From: Bordetella parapertussis
Lineage (GTDB): Bacteria > Pseudomonadota > Gammaproteobacteria > Burkholderiales > SG8-41
Direction: 5' to 3'
Length of the DNA: 64,000 bases
NCBI GenBank assembly: GCA_945861275.1
Contig: CAMATZ010000026.1
Coordinates: forward strand, 19,963-83,962
In this document: positions 40,737 to 51,000 of the stretch, piece by piece
How positions within the stretch are numbered: the first letter of the stretch is position 1
How the letters are laid out: each line of letters begins with the position of its first letter
Translations under genes and position numbers: made by a program
Notes under the pieces: model-generated
What the model saw: the letters and a program-made list of their open reading frames with translations, nothing else
Databases searched by the model: none
What the model was told of the DNA's origin: nothing

Positions 40737-41525
40737 ATGTTCATCGATTCGCACTGTCATCTGGATTTTCCTGAACTGGCCAACCAGCTCGACGATATTT
40801 TTGCGCGCATGCGCGAAAATAAGGTGACCCATGCCCTGTGCGTGAGTGTGAATCTGGAGGATTTCCCCAAAGTGCTGGCATTGGCCGAGGCGCACGACCA
40901 TCTCTATGCGTCAGTGGGCGTGCACCCGGATTACCCGGATGTTTCCGAACCTTCGGTGGATGAGCTTGTCCGACTGGCGCAGCATCCAAAAATTGTGGCC
41001 ATCGGAGAAACCGGGCTTGATTACTACCGACTGAGCGGCGATTTGGAGTGGCAGCGGCAGCGTTTCAGAAATCACATTCGGGCCGCAAAAGAGTGCTCCA
41101 AGCCATTGATTATTCATACAAGATCGGCAGCGGAAGACACGCTGCGCATCATGCAGGAGGAGGGTGCGAGTGAGGTAGGCGGGGTGATGCACTGCTTCAC
41201 CGAAACGTGGGGGGTAGCGGCGGCCGCGCTGAAACTGGGGTTTTACATTTCTTTTTCGGGCATAGTCACCTTCAAGAATGCCATCGCGTTAAAGGAAGTT
41301 GCGAAAAAAGTGCCACTGGAGCGCCTGTTGATCGAGACCGATTCGCCGTATTTGGCGCCGGTACCGTTTCGCGGCAAGACCAACGATCCCAGCCTGGTGA
41401 AACATGTGGCCGAAGAAATAGCACACCTCCGCGGCTGTGATACCGCACAAATAGCGCATCAGACAAGTAGTAATTTTTATAATTTATTCAATGCTATAGG
41501 TAACAAAAATGAAGTTAATTATTAA
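40737..41525 (+). CDS. tatD: TatD-family metal-dependent DNase
   Basis: The 262-residue TIM-barrel hydrolase starts MFIDSHCHLDFPELANQL, with the HxH metal ligands. Further conserved sites are GVHPDYPDVSE, AIGETGLDYYRLSGD with the bridging Glu, PLIIHTRSAAEDTL, VMHCFTE and LIETDSPYLAP with the final Asp. TatD enzymes act as 3'-5' exonucleases in DNA repair. The 3' end overlaps the ankyrin gene by 17 bp. Confidence 0.93.
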   Translation: MFIDSHCHLDFPELANQLDDIFARMRENKVTHALCVSVNLEDFPKVLALAEAHDHLYASVGVHPDYPDVSEPSVDELVRLAQHPKIVAIGETGLDYYRLSGDLEWQRQRFRNHIRAAKECSKPLIIHTRSAAEDTLRIMQEEGASEVGGVMHCFTETWGVAAAALKLGFYISFSGIVTFKNAIALKEVAKKVPLERLLIETDSPYLAPVPFRGKTNDPSLVKHVAEEIAHLRGCDTAQIAHQTSSNFYNLFNAIGNKNEVNY

Positions 41526-42147
41526 GTATATTTTTACGCTGCTGCTGGTCACCATAACGCTCCCAGCGAGTGCCGGAGCGTACGACGATATGACTCGCGC
41601 CATCAGCATGGGCGACAACAGCACGGTCGCCAACCTGCTGCGCAAAGGCTTCGACGTTAATACGGTGGACAAGGAAGGCGAAACCCTGCTGATAATGGCG
41701 GCCAAGGAAGGCAACGTTAACGTCATCAAAACCCTGCTTGCAGCCAAGCCCAGGGTCGCGGCACTCAACAGCTTTGGCGAAAGCGCGCTGATGATGGCAT
41801 CGATCAAAGGTCACCTGGAGGTGGTAAAAATACTGCTGGCCGAGGGTGCGCAAATCGACCATGCCGGCTGGACACCACTGATTTACGCCGCCTCGATGAA
41901 CCAGCTGGAGGTAATGCGACTGTTGATCGTGCGCGGCGCGAAAATAGACGCTGCCAACGCCAGTGGTATGACCGCGCTGATGCTGGCGGCGCGCGAAGGC
42001 CAAACCCCGGCGGTACTGCTGCTGATGGAATACGGGGCCAATGTGAACACCAAGGCCTCCAACGGATACACGGCGCTGACGGCCGCCAAACAGCGCAATA
42101 ACGACGAGATTTCGCGGATTTTGCTTAAGGCAGGCGCGAAGGAGTAG
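41509..42147 (+). CDS. Secreted ankyrin-repeat protein
   Basis: The 212-residue protein has a signal peptide (MKLIIKYIFTLLLVTITLPA to SAGAY) followed by about five ankyrin repeats: EGETLLIMAAKEGNVNVIKT, FGESALMMASIKGHLEVVKI, AGWTPLIYAASMNQLEVMRL, SGMTALMLAAREGQTPAVLL and NGYTALTAAKQRNNDEISRI. It would sit in the periplasm and bind a protein partner. Such genes directly after tatD are frequent in betaproteobacteria. The 5' end is inside tatD in another frame. Confidence 0.88.
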   Translation: MKLIIKYIFTLLLVTITLPASAGAYDDMTRAISMGDNSTVANLLRKGFDVNTVDKEGETLLIMAAKEGNVNVIKTLLAAKPRVAALNSFGESALMMASIKGHLEVVKILLAEGAQIDHAGWTPLIYAASMNQLEVMRLLIVRGAKIDAANASGMTALMLAAREGQTPAVLLLMEYGANVNTKASNGYTALTAAKQRNNDEISRILLKAGAKE

Positions 42148-42448
42148 CAGCTGGGCGCCAAAAGTTGTGTAAGTACAACAAATTACGCTACTTATTCAGT
42201 GCCGTACCGCGCGCGCACCGGCTGCATACAGCAACTGGTGTATTATCGGCATCTAGGACATCAGCGCCGCTTCATCCGGTTTGCGGTTGCGTCCTGATCG
42301 TGGTGAATTTTTAGCTGTGGCGGCAAGGCTCCAAGTCATAACCAAAGCCCGGCCCGGCGCTTCCCCGAACCCCGAAACCCCAAGTTGTATCAGCCTGAAC
42401 CGGTTCTCGCGGTATTTGCCGCGGCAGGTTGATCGCAGGGAGAAATTT
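42148..42448. other. 301-bp leader region upstream of rhlE
   Basis: No gene is evident. GTTGT/ACAAC (around 42164-42180) is a small palindrome and TATTAT at 42241-42246 could be a -10 box without a good -35. From there the rhlE message would have an untranslated leader of roughly 200 bases with several GC-rich palindromes (for example TGCCGCGGCA near 42416). Long structured leaders are common for cold-inducible RNA helicase genes, but regulation here is unproven. Confidence 0.35.
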
Positions 42449-44557
42449 TTGAGTCAGTTGTTTGTCGATCTTGGGCTTATGCCCGATTTGACGCGTGCTG
42501 CCGCCGATCATGGCTACACGCAACCCACGCCAGTGCAGATACAGGCGATCCCGGTAATTCTCGAAGGCTGCGATGTTCTTGCCGGCGCCCAAACCGGTAC
42601 CGGAAAAACAGCCGCCTTTACCCTGCCGCTGCTGCAGCGCCTGATGGAGAATCCGCCAGAGCCGGGCACTTATCCGGTGCGTGCGCTGATAGTGACGCCC
42701 ACACGCGAACTCGCTGCGCAAATCGAAGAGAGCGTACACACCTACGGCAAATATTTGCCATTGCGCTCGACCGTGATATTCGGCGGCGTTGGTATGGCGC
42801 CGCAAGTCGATGCGCTGAAAGCCGGCGTGGATATCCTGGTGGCGACACCCGGGCGCTTGCTCGATCACGCCAACGAACAGACGGTTGATTTGTCGCAGGT
42901 GGAAATTCTGGTGCTTGACGAAGCCGACCGCATGCTCGACATGGGCTTCATCCACGACGTAAAACGCATCCTTGCACTGCTGCCTGCGCAACGCCAGAAT
43001 TTGCTTTTCTCGGCAACGTTTTCCGATGACATACGCGCGCTGGCCGATGGCTTGCTGCACAGCCCGGTGATGGTGGAAGTGGCGCGGCGCAATGCCGAAT
43101 CGGAGCTGGTGGCGCAACGGGTGCATCCGGTGGGGCAGGAGCGCAAGCGCGCGCTGTTGGCGCACCTGGTGAAAAGCGGCGACTGGAAACAGGTGCTGGT
43201 GTTTACGCGCACCAAGCACGGCGCCAACCGGCTCGCGCATCAGCTGGGCCGCTCGGGCATTTCCGCCACCGCAATACACGGTAATAAAAGCCAGGGTGCG
43301 CGCACCAAGGCACTGGCCGATTTCAAAGCGGGCCTGGTGCGCGTGATGGTGGCAACCGACCTTGCCGCGCGCGGACTCGACATCGAAGAATTGCCGCACG
43401 TGGTGAACTACGATATGCCGCACGTGGCTGAAGATTACGTGCATCGCATCGGGCGCACCGGCCGCGCCGGCAGCACCGGCGAAGCGATCTCGCTGGTGTC
43501 ACCCGAAGAACAGCCGCTGCTGTCTGAAATTGAAAAACTGATGCAGCGCACGGTGGAACAGACGGTAATTGCCGGCTTCGAGCCCGGAACAGAACCGCCG
43601 CCACAGCCGGCGCGTCAGCCGCAGCCTTCCAGCCAGCCGCAGCCGGTGCGGCATGACGGTGCGCCGCAAGAAGCACAGCAGGGCAGAGAAGGCAAGGAAG
43701 GCAGGGAAGGACGCGAGGGCCGCGGCCGCCGCCGTGGCCGTGGACGCAATCGCCCGAACGGGGAGAATCGGGGCGAGCAGCTGGCGCCGGGCGCTGTTGC
43801 CGTGGAGGGCGCTGAAGCGCCGCAGGAAGTGCCGCGGGAAGCGCCGCGCGAAGCGTCACGCGATGCGCGTGAATCGCGTGACACCCGGGGCAACCGCGGC
43901 GAACCCAACCGCAACGGCAGTAACCGCCAGGACGCGCTGCGCGAAGAGCGTGACAATCGCGGCAATCGTGATACCCCGAATCGAAATGGCCAGCGCAATG
44001 TGGTTCGCGATGACGATTTTGGCAATCGCATACCACCGTCAAAACAGCTGCGCGGCATACGCGCGCGCATTGCGGCGGGTGATATCGACGATGCGCTCGA
44101 CAACATCGGTAATCGCATGCCAGCGCTGCCAAAAAATCAGCGCAACTTCGATACCGAAGACGAAATTAATTTCAACATCGCGGCGCCCGCGCCGCAAACC
44201 GTGCATGACGACGATGATCTGCAGCCCGAATCCAATGCCGGGCAGATGTTTCCCTCATCCGCCGGATTCATGAGTGCGGCGCGACCGCGCCGTGGCAGTA
44301 GTGGCAGTGGCGGCAGAGGGGGCAGGGGGGGCAGAGGCGGCAGTGCCGGGAATCGTGGCAACGGCAATGATGGCAGCGGCAACGCTGAAGGTAACGCGCG
44401 CAATCGCGGCAACAACAAACGCCGCCGAGGACAGCCGCAGCACGCACAGCCAGGCCAACCGCCGCGCCAGCCGCAGCCGCAGGGTCAACGTCAGCAGCAC
44501 GGCCAGCAACGACGAGGCAATGCGGCGGGCGGGCGGCGGCAGGAGAAGCCGCGGTAG
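42449..44557 (+). CDS. rhlE: DEAD-box RNA helicase RhlE with long RG-rich tail
   Basis: The 702-residue protein is an ATP-dependent RNA helicase. The Q motif [15 protein letters not shown], motif [12 protein letters not shown], Ia [14 protein letters not shown] in [20 protein letters not shown] and [12 protein letters not shown] are all present in the first 400 residues. The remaining 300 are disordered and rich in Arg, Gly, Asn and Gln, probably for RNA binding and condensation. TTG 42449 is taken as the start: AGGGAG lies six bases upstream, and the protein then starts like other RhlE proteins ([18 protein letters not shown]). An upstream in-frame ATG at 42281 lacks a ribosome binding site. 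Confidence 0.92.
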   Translation: MSQLFVDLGLMPDLTRAAADHGYTQPTPVQIQAIPVILEGCDVLAGAQTGTGKTAAFTLPLLQRLMENPPEPGTYPVRALIVTPTRELAAQIEESVHTYGKYLPLRSTVIFGGVGMAPQVDALKAGVDILVATPGRLLDHANEQTVDLSQVEILVLDEADRMLDMGFIHDVKRILALLPAQRQNLLFSATFSDDIRALADGLLHSPVMVEVARRNAESELVAQRVHPVGQERKRALLAHLVKSGDWKQVLVFTRTKHGANRLAHQLGRSGISATAIHGNKSQGARTKALADFKAGLVRVMVATDLAARGLDIEELPHVVNYDMPHVAEDYVHRIGRTGRAGSTGEAISLVSPEEQPLLSEIEKLMQRTVEQTVIAGFEPGTEPPPQPARQPQPSSQPQPVRHDGAPQEAQQGREGKEGREGREGRGRRRGRGRNRPNGENRGEQLAPGAVAVEGAEAPQEVPREAPREASRDARESRDTRGNRGEPNRNGSNRQDALREERDNRGNRDTPNRNGQRNVVRDDDFGNRIPPSKQLRGIRARIAAGDIDDALDNIGNRMPALPKNQRNFDTEDEINFNIAAPAPQTVHDDDDLQPESNAGQMFPSSAGFMSAARPRRGSSGSGGRGGRGGRGGSAGNRGNGNDGSGNAEGNARNRGNNKRRRGQPQHAQPGQPPRQPQPQGQRQQHGQQRRGNAAGGRRQEKPR

Positions 44558-44567
44558 GGGTTAGGGC

Positions 44568-44595
44568 GTGAAGGGTGAAGAGTGAACGGTGAATG
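44568..44595. repeat. Four GTGAAGR-type heptamers
   Basis: GTGAAGG, GTGAAGA, GTGAACG and GTGAATG lie in tandem just after the rhlE stop. This is a single-arm, partly degenerate copy of the heptamer array that forms hairpins at 30750-30823 and 51920-52025. Confidence 0.8.
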
Positions 44596-44609
44596 GTTAA
44601 TGCTTGCGA

Positions 44610-45509
44610 CTAGCTGCTCTTTTTCTCTCCACCTAGCGCTTTTACCAAATCGGCAAGCATCGCAGCCAACTCGCCCGTCATCAGCGCGAAGTCAACATCA
44701 AACTGCGCTTCGGCGTCTTCGGCTTCATCCGGAGTTTCGTCCTTGAGGATGTCGAGAAACACCACGCGCTTGATTTGCAGTTGATCGGTGAGCACGAACG
44801 ACATGCGGTTTTTCCAGGTCATGCCCAGCCGCGTCGCGGTTTTGCCGCCCGCGATATGCTCGCGGATTTCCTTGCCTTCCAGCGGGTGATTCACATAGCG
44901 CACCGTGGCGCGGCTCGCGCCCGATGCTTTCAGCTCCAGATCCTGATCGATGGTGAACGGCGCGGGCACTTTGCCAGAGCTGAGCCACAAAGTCATCTGC
45001 GCGGATGGCGATTGCTGGCACTCCAGGCGTTTGACCTCAAGCTCTACATCCGCACTGAGCAGCGATTCGAGCAACTCGTCGGCTTTTTTAGCGGCAGCCG
45101 TGTCGATCACCAGCCAGTGATTTACCGGGTCAATCCATGCGCCCAGCGTGCGGCGGCGGCTTAGCGCTTTGGGCATCAGCTCATCGAGTACGCGCTCGCG
45201 GATGTCGCGCATTTGTTTGCGGCCCACCGGATGTTCCTGCTTCGCCGCGAGTTTTGCCGCGTGCTCCCGGGCGAACTGGGTGATCACCGAGCCCGGCAAC
45301 AATTTTTGATTCACACCCAGTGTGATCAGCCATTGCCGTTGCAGGCGGTACAAAAAACACTCATCGTCGCGCGGAGCGACCCAGCCACGCGATTCCATCG
45401 CAAAGCTGCCGCAAGGCTGCAACGCGTTGTCTTTGAGCCGGGCTTCGAGATCATCCGCTTTGATGCGGCTGTCGGCGAGTCTGTAGACGAGGAGATTTTT
45501 AAACCACAT
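44610..45509 (-). CDS. rdgC: Recombination-associated protein RdgC
   Basis: The 299-residue protein matches RdgC throughout: MWFKNLLVYRLADSRIKADD at the start, GWVAPRDDECFLYRLQRQWL, LPGSVITQFAREHAAKLAAK, RRTLGAWIDPVNHWLVIDTA and LGMTWKNRMSFVLTDQLQIK. RdgC is a ring-shaped double-strand DNA-binding protein that limits RecA activity. The gene is convergent with rhlE. A TATAAT on the minus strand at 45545-45540 is a candidate -10 box. Confidence 0.95.
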   Translation of the reverse strand: MWFKNLLVYRLADSRIKADDLEARLKDNALQPCGSFAMESRGWVAPRDDECFLYRLQRQWLITLGVNQKLLPGSVITQFAREHAAKLAAKQEHPVGRKQMRDIRERVLDELMPKALSRRRTLGAWIDPVNHWLVIDTAAAKKADELLESLLSADVELEVKRLECQQSPSAQMTLWLSSGKVPAPFTIDQDLELKASGASRATVRYVNHPLEGKEIREHIAGGKTATRLGMTWKNRMSFVLTDQLQIKRVVFLDILKDETPDEAEDAEAQFDVDFALMTGELAAMLADLVKALGGEKKSS

Positions 45510-45615
45510 GGTTGCGGGAGCCGACCCAAAAAAGCGTGGATTATACCGGTTGAGGTGTCACAGCAAGGTGGGAATGCAGTAATCTTTCATCATCGATACA
45601 CGTCAAGGAGTTTCT

Positions 45616-46446
45616 GTGTCTGATTTCGCGCAGCAGGATGATCCGGATTTAAGCCCCGAAGCCATACTCGCGCGCGCCACCGCTGCGCGCGGCGATATTT
45701 TTCCCGAGTGGAAAACGCTGGTGTATGCGTCGCCGATAACCTATCACTTGATCAATCAAACGGTGAGTTACCTGCATCAGTATCAGGGTCAGCACGCCGC
45801 CAGCGGACAGTTGTCGGTGCAGATGCGCGAGCTGATCGCCATCCCCGCGTTGTGCGCCAAGGGGGATTTGCGCCACGCGCCGAATCACATACGCCGCATG
45901 TATCGTGAAGGGCTGACTAACAAGGCATTGTTCGAAGCCGCAGCGGCCTTTGCCTCGGTGACGGGTTGGGCGAGTTTGACGCTGGTGTCGCTGGCGATAG
46001 AGCAGGCGAACAGTGCGGATTATCCGTTTGGGAAACTGCCGCCGGGCGGCGAACCGAAAGTACTTAAGCCGTTTCCCGAAATGACGATGGGGCGCACACG
46101 AAAAAATATTGACAAGGAAAGTCTAGCCGACACAGACGAGTGGCGTTACGCCGCCGCAATCGACCCGGAACTCGCTCGCCGCGCAGCGGCATTTGTTGAC
46201 CACTGCATGGCGGCGGACGATTCGCACGACGCCATAATCGGCCCCGGCCCGCGCGCGTTGATTGTGATTGCCGCACTGTGCGCACGCGGCGAAGTTGAAA
46301 TGGCTGCGCAGCAAATGCGCCGCGCTTACGAGTACGGCATGACACGTCGTCAGGTGCTGGAAGCGATCTGCTGCGTGGTGCCGATGACCGGCATGGTGTC
46401 GGCGACGCTGGGATTGCGCGCGATGCGGCTGGCGGATGGCGTATGA
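45616..46446 (+). CDS. Double carboxymuconolactone decarboxylase-fold protein
   Basis: The 276-residue protein has two CMD-like halves. RELIAIPALCAKGDLRHAPN with HIRRMYREGLTNKALFEAAA near residues 75-115 and ALIVIAALCARGEVEMAAQQ with MRRAYEYGMTRRQVLEAICC near residues 215-255 align with each other. There is one Cys per half in the LCxxG helix but no CxxC. Enzymatic role unknown. GTG 45616 is selected from AAGGAG six bases upstream. It differs strongly from the double CMD protein at 12533-13741, so the two doublings may be independent. Confidence 0.75.
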   Translation: MSDFAQQDDPDLSPEAILARATAARGDIFPEWKTLVYASPITYHLINQTVSYLHQYQGQHAASGQLSVQMRELIAIPALCAKGDLRHAPNHIRRMYREGLTNKALFEAAAAFASVTGWASLTLVSLAIEQANSADYPFGKLPPGGEPKVLKPFPEMTMGRTRKNIDKESLADTDEWRYAAAIDPELARRAAAFVDHCMAADDSHDAIIGPGPRALIVIAALCARGEVEMAAQQMRRAYEYGMTRRQVLEAICCVVPMTGMVSATLGLRAMRLADGV

Positions 46447-46499
46447 GGAGAATGATCAGAGAGAAAATATCTCTCTCCCGCGCGGAAGTGTCAGTGCAT

Positions 46500-47990
46500 T
46501 TATGGCAGCGCTGGCGGAATGTTGTGATTTAGCAAGCGTCTGGCTACGTCTATTGTGTCGCAAGCCGTCAAACCCACCGGCCCGATGCCGTTCGCTACAC
46601 ACGCGTCCGCTGCCGCGCCGTGCAGCCACACCGCTGTATCCATTGCGGGTTGGGCTTCGGCGCCTTGCGCAAGCAGTGCCGCGATGATGCCGGTGAGCAC
46701 ATCGCCCATCCCCGCGCTCGCCATGCCGGGGTTGCCACTGGTATTGATGCGCCATGGCTGGCCGGGCGAAGCACACACGCTGCCCGCGCCCTTGAGCACG
46801 ACATGTGCATTGAATTGAGCAGCGAGCGTGATGGCGGCGCTGATGCGATCCGCCTGCACCTCTTGCGTACTACAGCCAAGCAGGCGCGCTGCTTCCGCCG
46901 GATGGGGCGTTAGCACTTTCGTTGTAACGATCTGTTTTACACTGGTCCTTAATTTTTCAGAGGTAGCGATGGCATTGAGTGCGTCGGCGTCAATCACTAA
47001 CGGCAAGCGGGATTCCAGCGCGCATTGCAGGTAAAACGCCGCGTCGGGGGATTGCCCCAGGCCGGGGCCGATGGCGAGGCAACTCAGGTGATCGAGTTTC
47101 AATACCTCGCCTGCGGTGCGCAGCATCAATTCCGGTTGCGTGACATCCAGCAGCGGCGCATCGCGCGCGAGCAGGCCCACATATACGCGGCCTGCGCCGA
47201 GAAGCAATGCCGCGCGTCCCGCGAGTAACGCCGCGCCCACCATGCCGCTGGCGCCGCCAATAATGCCGACGCTGCCGTGACTGCCTTTGTGGGTGTTGCG
47301 CCGGCGCGGGGCGAGCGCGTGAGCGACGGCGCCCAGCACAGTTCCAGGCGCGGTATGCGGGTCGTTGCCGAGTTCGAGATCATCCACAACAATCTCGCCG
47401 CAGTGATCGGGGCCGTCGAGCGTAAACAGGCCGGGCTTCGCGCCGATAAAGGTGATGGTGTGAATGGCGCGCACGCACGCGCCGTGAATCTTTCCGCTGT
47501 CAGCGTTAAGGCCGCTGGGGACATCGATCGCCAGCACCGGCGCGCGCGTGCCGTTGATGATGCCGATCCACTGTGCGTAACGGCCTGCTACGTCGCGTGT
47601 GATGCCGATGCCCAGCAAGCCGTCAATGACCAGGCTCCAGCCACCCGTTTGCGGCGGGCTGCCGCTGGTGGTGCCGCCGGCAGCCAGCCATTGCGCGTGA
47701 GCGGCGGCGGCATCCGGCGGCAGTTGCGCTGCGTCACCGGCGAAAACCACGGTGACCGCGAAGAACCATTGCTTGAGGTAACGCGCGGCAACAAACGCAT
47801 CGCCGCCGTTGTTGCCGAGGCCGGCGAATATCAGTACCGGTTTGCCGTTACCCGCAGCGAGTTGACGCGCAAGTTGGGCGGTCGCGAGTCCCGCGCGTTC
47901 CATCAACGGCTGGTCGCTGTGGCGCAATTCGATACGGCGAATATCCGCGGTTAAAAAAAGCGCAGTGCCGTTGCTGACCTTGACTAACAT
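46500..47990 (-). CDS. nnr: Bifunctional NAD(P)H-hydrate epimerase and dehydratase
   Basis: The 496-residue enzyme repairs damaged NAD(P)HX. The N-terminal half is the YjeF_N epimerase (LIFAGLGNNGGDAFVAARYL, VIDGLLGIGITRDVAG, VLAIDVPSGLNADSG). The C-terminal half is the carbohydrate-kinase-like dehydratase (GSHGSVGIIGGASGMVGAAL, LAIGPGLGQSP, LVIDADALNAIA, LTPHPAEAARLLG, NTSGNPGMASAGMGDVLTGI). The ATG at 47990 is used; the longer frame upstream runs antisense to purL. It is divergent from purL with 71 bp between starts. Confidence 0.95.
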   Translation of the reverse strand: MLVKVSNGTALFLTADIRRIELRHSDQPLMERAGLATAQLARQLAAGNGKPVLIFAGLGNNGGDAFVAARYLKQWFFAVTVVFAGDAAQLPPDAAAAHAQWLAAGGTTSGSPPQTGGWSLVIDGLLGIGITRDVAGRYAQWIGIINGTRAPVLAIDVPSGLNADSGKIHGACVRAIHTITFIGAKPGLFTLDGPDHCGEIVVDDLELGNDPHTAPGTVLGAVAHALAPRRRNTHKGSHGSVGIIGGASGMVGAALLAGRAALLLGAGRVYVGLLARDAPLLDVTQPELMLRTAGEVLKLDHLSCLAIGPGLGQSPDAAFYLQCALESRLPLVIDADALNAIATSEKLRTSVKQIVTTKVLTPHPAEAARLLGCSTQEVQADRISAAITLAAQFNAHVVLKGAGSVCASPGQPWRINTSGNPGMASAGMGDVLTGIIAALLAQGAEAQPAMDTAVWLHGAAADACVANGIGPVGLTACDTIDVARRLLNHNIPPALP

Positions 47991-48018
47991 GGTGAGCTCA
48001 AGTTTAGCGGAAAAGCAG

Positions 48019-48027
48019 TGGTACAAT
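48019..48027 (+). promoter_or_regulatory. Extended -10 promoter element of purL
   Basis: TGGTACAAT at 48019-48027 fits an extended -10 (TGn plus TACAAT). No strong -35 is visible at the expected distance. Transcription would start about 28 bases before the purL ATG at 48062. Confidence 0.45.
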
Positions 48028-48061
48028 ACGGCTTTACAGCGTCCGAACAGTCTGCCCAGCG

Positions 48062-51000
48062 ATGATTCTGCGCCTCCGCGGCCGCCGCGCTTTCTCTGAT
48101 TTTCGCCTCGCAAAACTCCTGCAGTCGCTTCCTGCCTCGTTTGCTGCACTCACCTTGCACGCTGATTTCTGGCACTTCGTCGAGACTTCGCGCGCGCTGG
48201 ATGCGCCGGAACTTGAGCGGCTCGAACGCATTCTGACCTACGGCCCTGCCGCGCGCGTTGATGCAGCGCAAGGCGAATTGCTATTGGTAACACCCCGGCC
48301 CGGAACCATTTCGCCCTGGTCGTCCAAGGCGACAGACATCGCACAACATTGCGGACTGGAAGTCGTGCGGCGCATCGAACGCGGCACTGCGTTTTGGGCG
48401 AACGGGGTTGCGGATGCGCGCGCGGATTTAACGCCGCTGATCCACGACCGCATGACCGAAGTGGTATTCGCGGCGATGAAGGACACGGATAAATTGTTCC
48501 AGCACTTCGAGCCCAAGCCGCTGAGTACCGTGGATATCCTCGGCGGCGGCGCGCACGCCCTGGCGCGCGCAAACCGTGAGATGGGATTGGCGCTGTCTGA
48601 GGATGAAGTGACCTATCTGGTCGAAAACTTCACGCGCATGGGACGCAACCCGTCCGACGTTGAACTGATGATGTTCGCGCAGGCGAATTCGGAGCATTGC
48701 CGTCACAAAATTTTCAATGCGGATTGGATTATTGATGGCGAGGTGAAGCCCATTTCGCTGTTCGGCATGATACGCACCACGCACGCGAAGCATCCCGCAG
48801 GCACGGTGGTGGCGTACTCTGATAACTCTTCGGTGATTGAAGGCGCGAGGGTGGCGCGTTTTCATCCGCGGCAGGACGGCAAATACGGTTTTGCCGAGGA
48901 AGATACGCATATCCTGATGAAAGTGGAAACACACAATCATCCCACCGCGATTGCGCCGTTTCCGGGCGCGGCCACCGGCGCCGGCGGTGAAATTCGTGAC
49001 GAGGGTGCAACCGGGCGCGGTTCCAAACCCAAGGCGGGGCTGACGGGATTCACCGTCTCCCACTTGCGCATACCCGATGCTGTTCGACGGTGGGAGCATG
49101 ACTCTTACGGCAAGCCGGGGCGCATAGCGTCGGCGTTGCAGATCATGCTCGAAGGCCCAATAGGCGGCGCGGCTTTTAACAACGAATTCGGGCGGCCCAA
49201 TCTGGCGGGCTACTTTCGCACCTACGAGCAATTCGTTGCCGGCGAGATGCGCGGCTATCACAAGCCGATCATGATCGCCGGTGGGGTGGGCAATATAGCC
49301 GCACGCCACGCGTTCAAGGCGGAACTGGGCGTGGGTGCGTTGCTGATTCAGTTGGGCGGGCCGGGCATGCTGATCGGGTTGGGCGGCGGGGCGGCGTCCA
49401 GCATGGACACCGGCGCCAATCAGCAGGACCTCGATTTCGATTCGGTACAGCGTGGCAACGCGGAAATCCAGCGCCGCGCGCAGGAGGTGATCGACCGTTG
49501 CTGCGCGCTGGCCGAAGCCAACCCGATACGCTCGATACACGATGTCGGTGCCGGCGGCGTATCCAATGCGTTACCGGAGATGGTGCATGCGGCGGGACGC
49601 GGCGGGCGCTTCGATTTGCGCAAAGTGCCGAGCGAAGAGCCGGGCATGTCGCCGCTGCAAATCTGGTGCAACGAAGCGCAGGAACGTTATGTGCTGGCGA
49701 TTGCCCCCGAGTCGCTGGCCGTGTTCGACGCGCTGTGCGCGCGCGAGCGCTGCCCGTATGCGGTGGTGGGCGAGACCACCGATGACGGCCGGCTTACCGT
49801 GCATGATCCGGTGTTTGCGAACAACGCGGTGGATATGGAACTGTCGGTGTTGCTGGGCAAGCCGCCGAAGATGACGCGCCGTGTGTCGCGCCTCACGCGT
49901 GAGCTACCGGCGTTTGATACCACGAGCATCGATTTGCGCGAGGCCGCCTACCGTGTGCTGCGCATGCCGTCGGTGGCGGACAAGACATTTTTGATTGCCA
50001 TCGGTGACCGCAGCGTCGGTGGCATGACGGCACGCGATCAGATGGTGGGTCCGTGGCAGGTGCCGGTGGCGGATGTGGCGGTGACGCTGATGGGTTTTAA
50101 CACCTATCGCGGCGAGGCGTTTGCGCTGGGCGAACGCACGCCGCTGGCGGTGATTAACGCGGCAGCGTCAGGGCGCATGGCGGTAGGCGAAGCGCTTACC
50201 AATATTGCCGCTGCGCCTATCGCGCATATCGGCGACATCAAACTGTCGGCCAACTGGATGGCGGCGGCAGGGCACGGCGGTGAAGACGCAGCGCTGTTCG
50301 ATACCGTGCATGCAGTGGCGATGGAACTGTGCCCGCAACTGGGCATCAGCATCCCGGTGGGCAAGGATTCGCTGTCGATGAAAACCGCGTGGACAGAGGG
50401 CAGCATAAAAAAGGAAGTGATTGCACCGCTGTCGCTGATCGTTTCCGCGTTTGCGCCGGTGTTGGATGCGCGGCAAACGCTGACGCCTCAACTGTGCACG
50501 GATTGCGGTGACACGGTGTTGTTGCTGATAGATTTGGCAAACGGGCACATGCGGCTGGGCGGTTCTGCGCTGACGCAGGCGTGGGGGGTGACCGGGTCGG
50601 TTGCGCCAGATCTCGAATCGCCATCGAGTATTGTTAATTTTATTCAACAAAAACAAATACTTACGGAGCGACAGCAAATTCTTGCCTATCATGACCGTTC
50701 TGATGGCGGGCTGTTCGCCACGGTGTGCGAGATGATGTTTGCAGGACGCGCCGGGATCACGCTGGAACTGCCGCAAGACGCCGCTCTGATCGACACGCTG
50801 TTTAACGAAGAACTTGGCGTGGTGTTGCAGGTGCGCGCGGCAGATGAAGCGTCTGTGCGGCAGGCGTTCGCAGCGGCGGGCGTCGCCTGCCAATGCATTG
50901 GGCAATTGAATAACGACGCCACCCTGCGGGTGAAGGCCGGCGCAAGTGTAGTGCTGTGCGAAAAACGCACTGACTTGCATCGCGCCTGGTCGGAAACGAC

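Noticed and set aside
42311..43444. 377-codon minus-strand open frame inside rhlE
   Set aside because: Antisense to conserved helicase motifs and without a plausible start or domain.
48428..49540. 370-codon minus-strand open frame inside purL
   Set aside because: Arises from codon bias of GC-rich purL. The translated sequence is Arg/His-rich with no recognisable domain.
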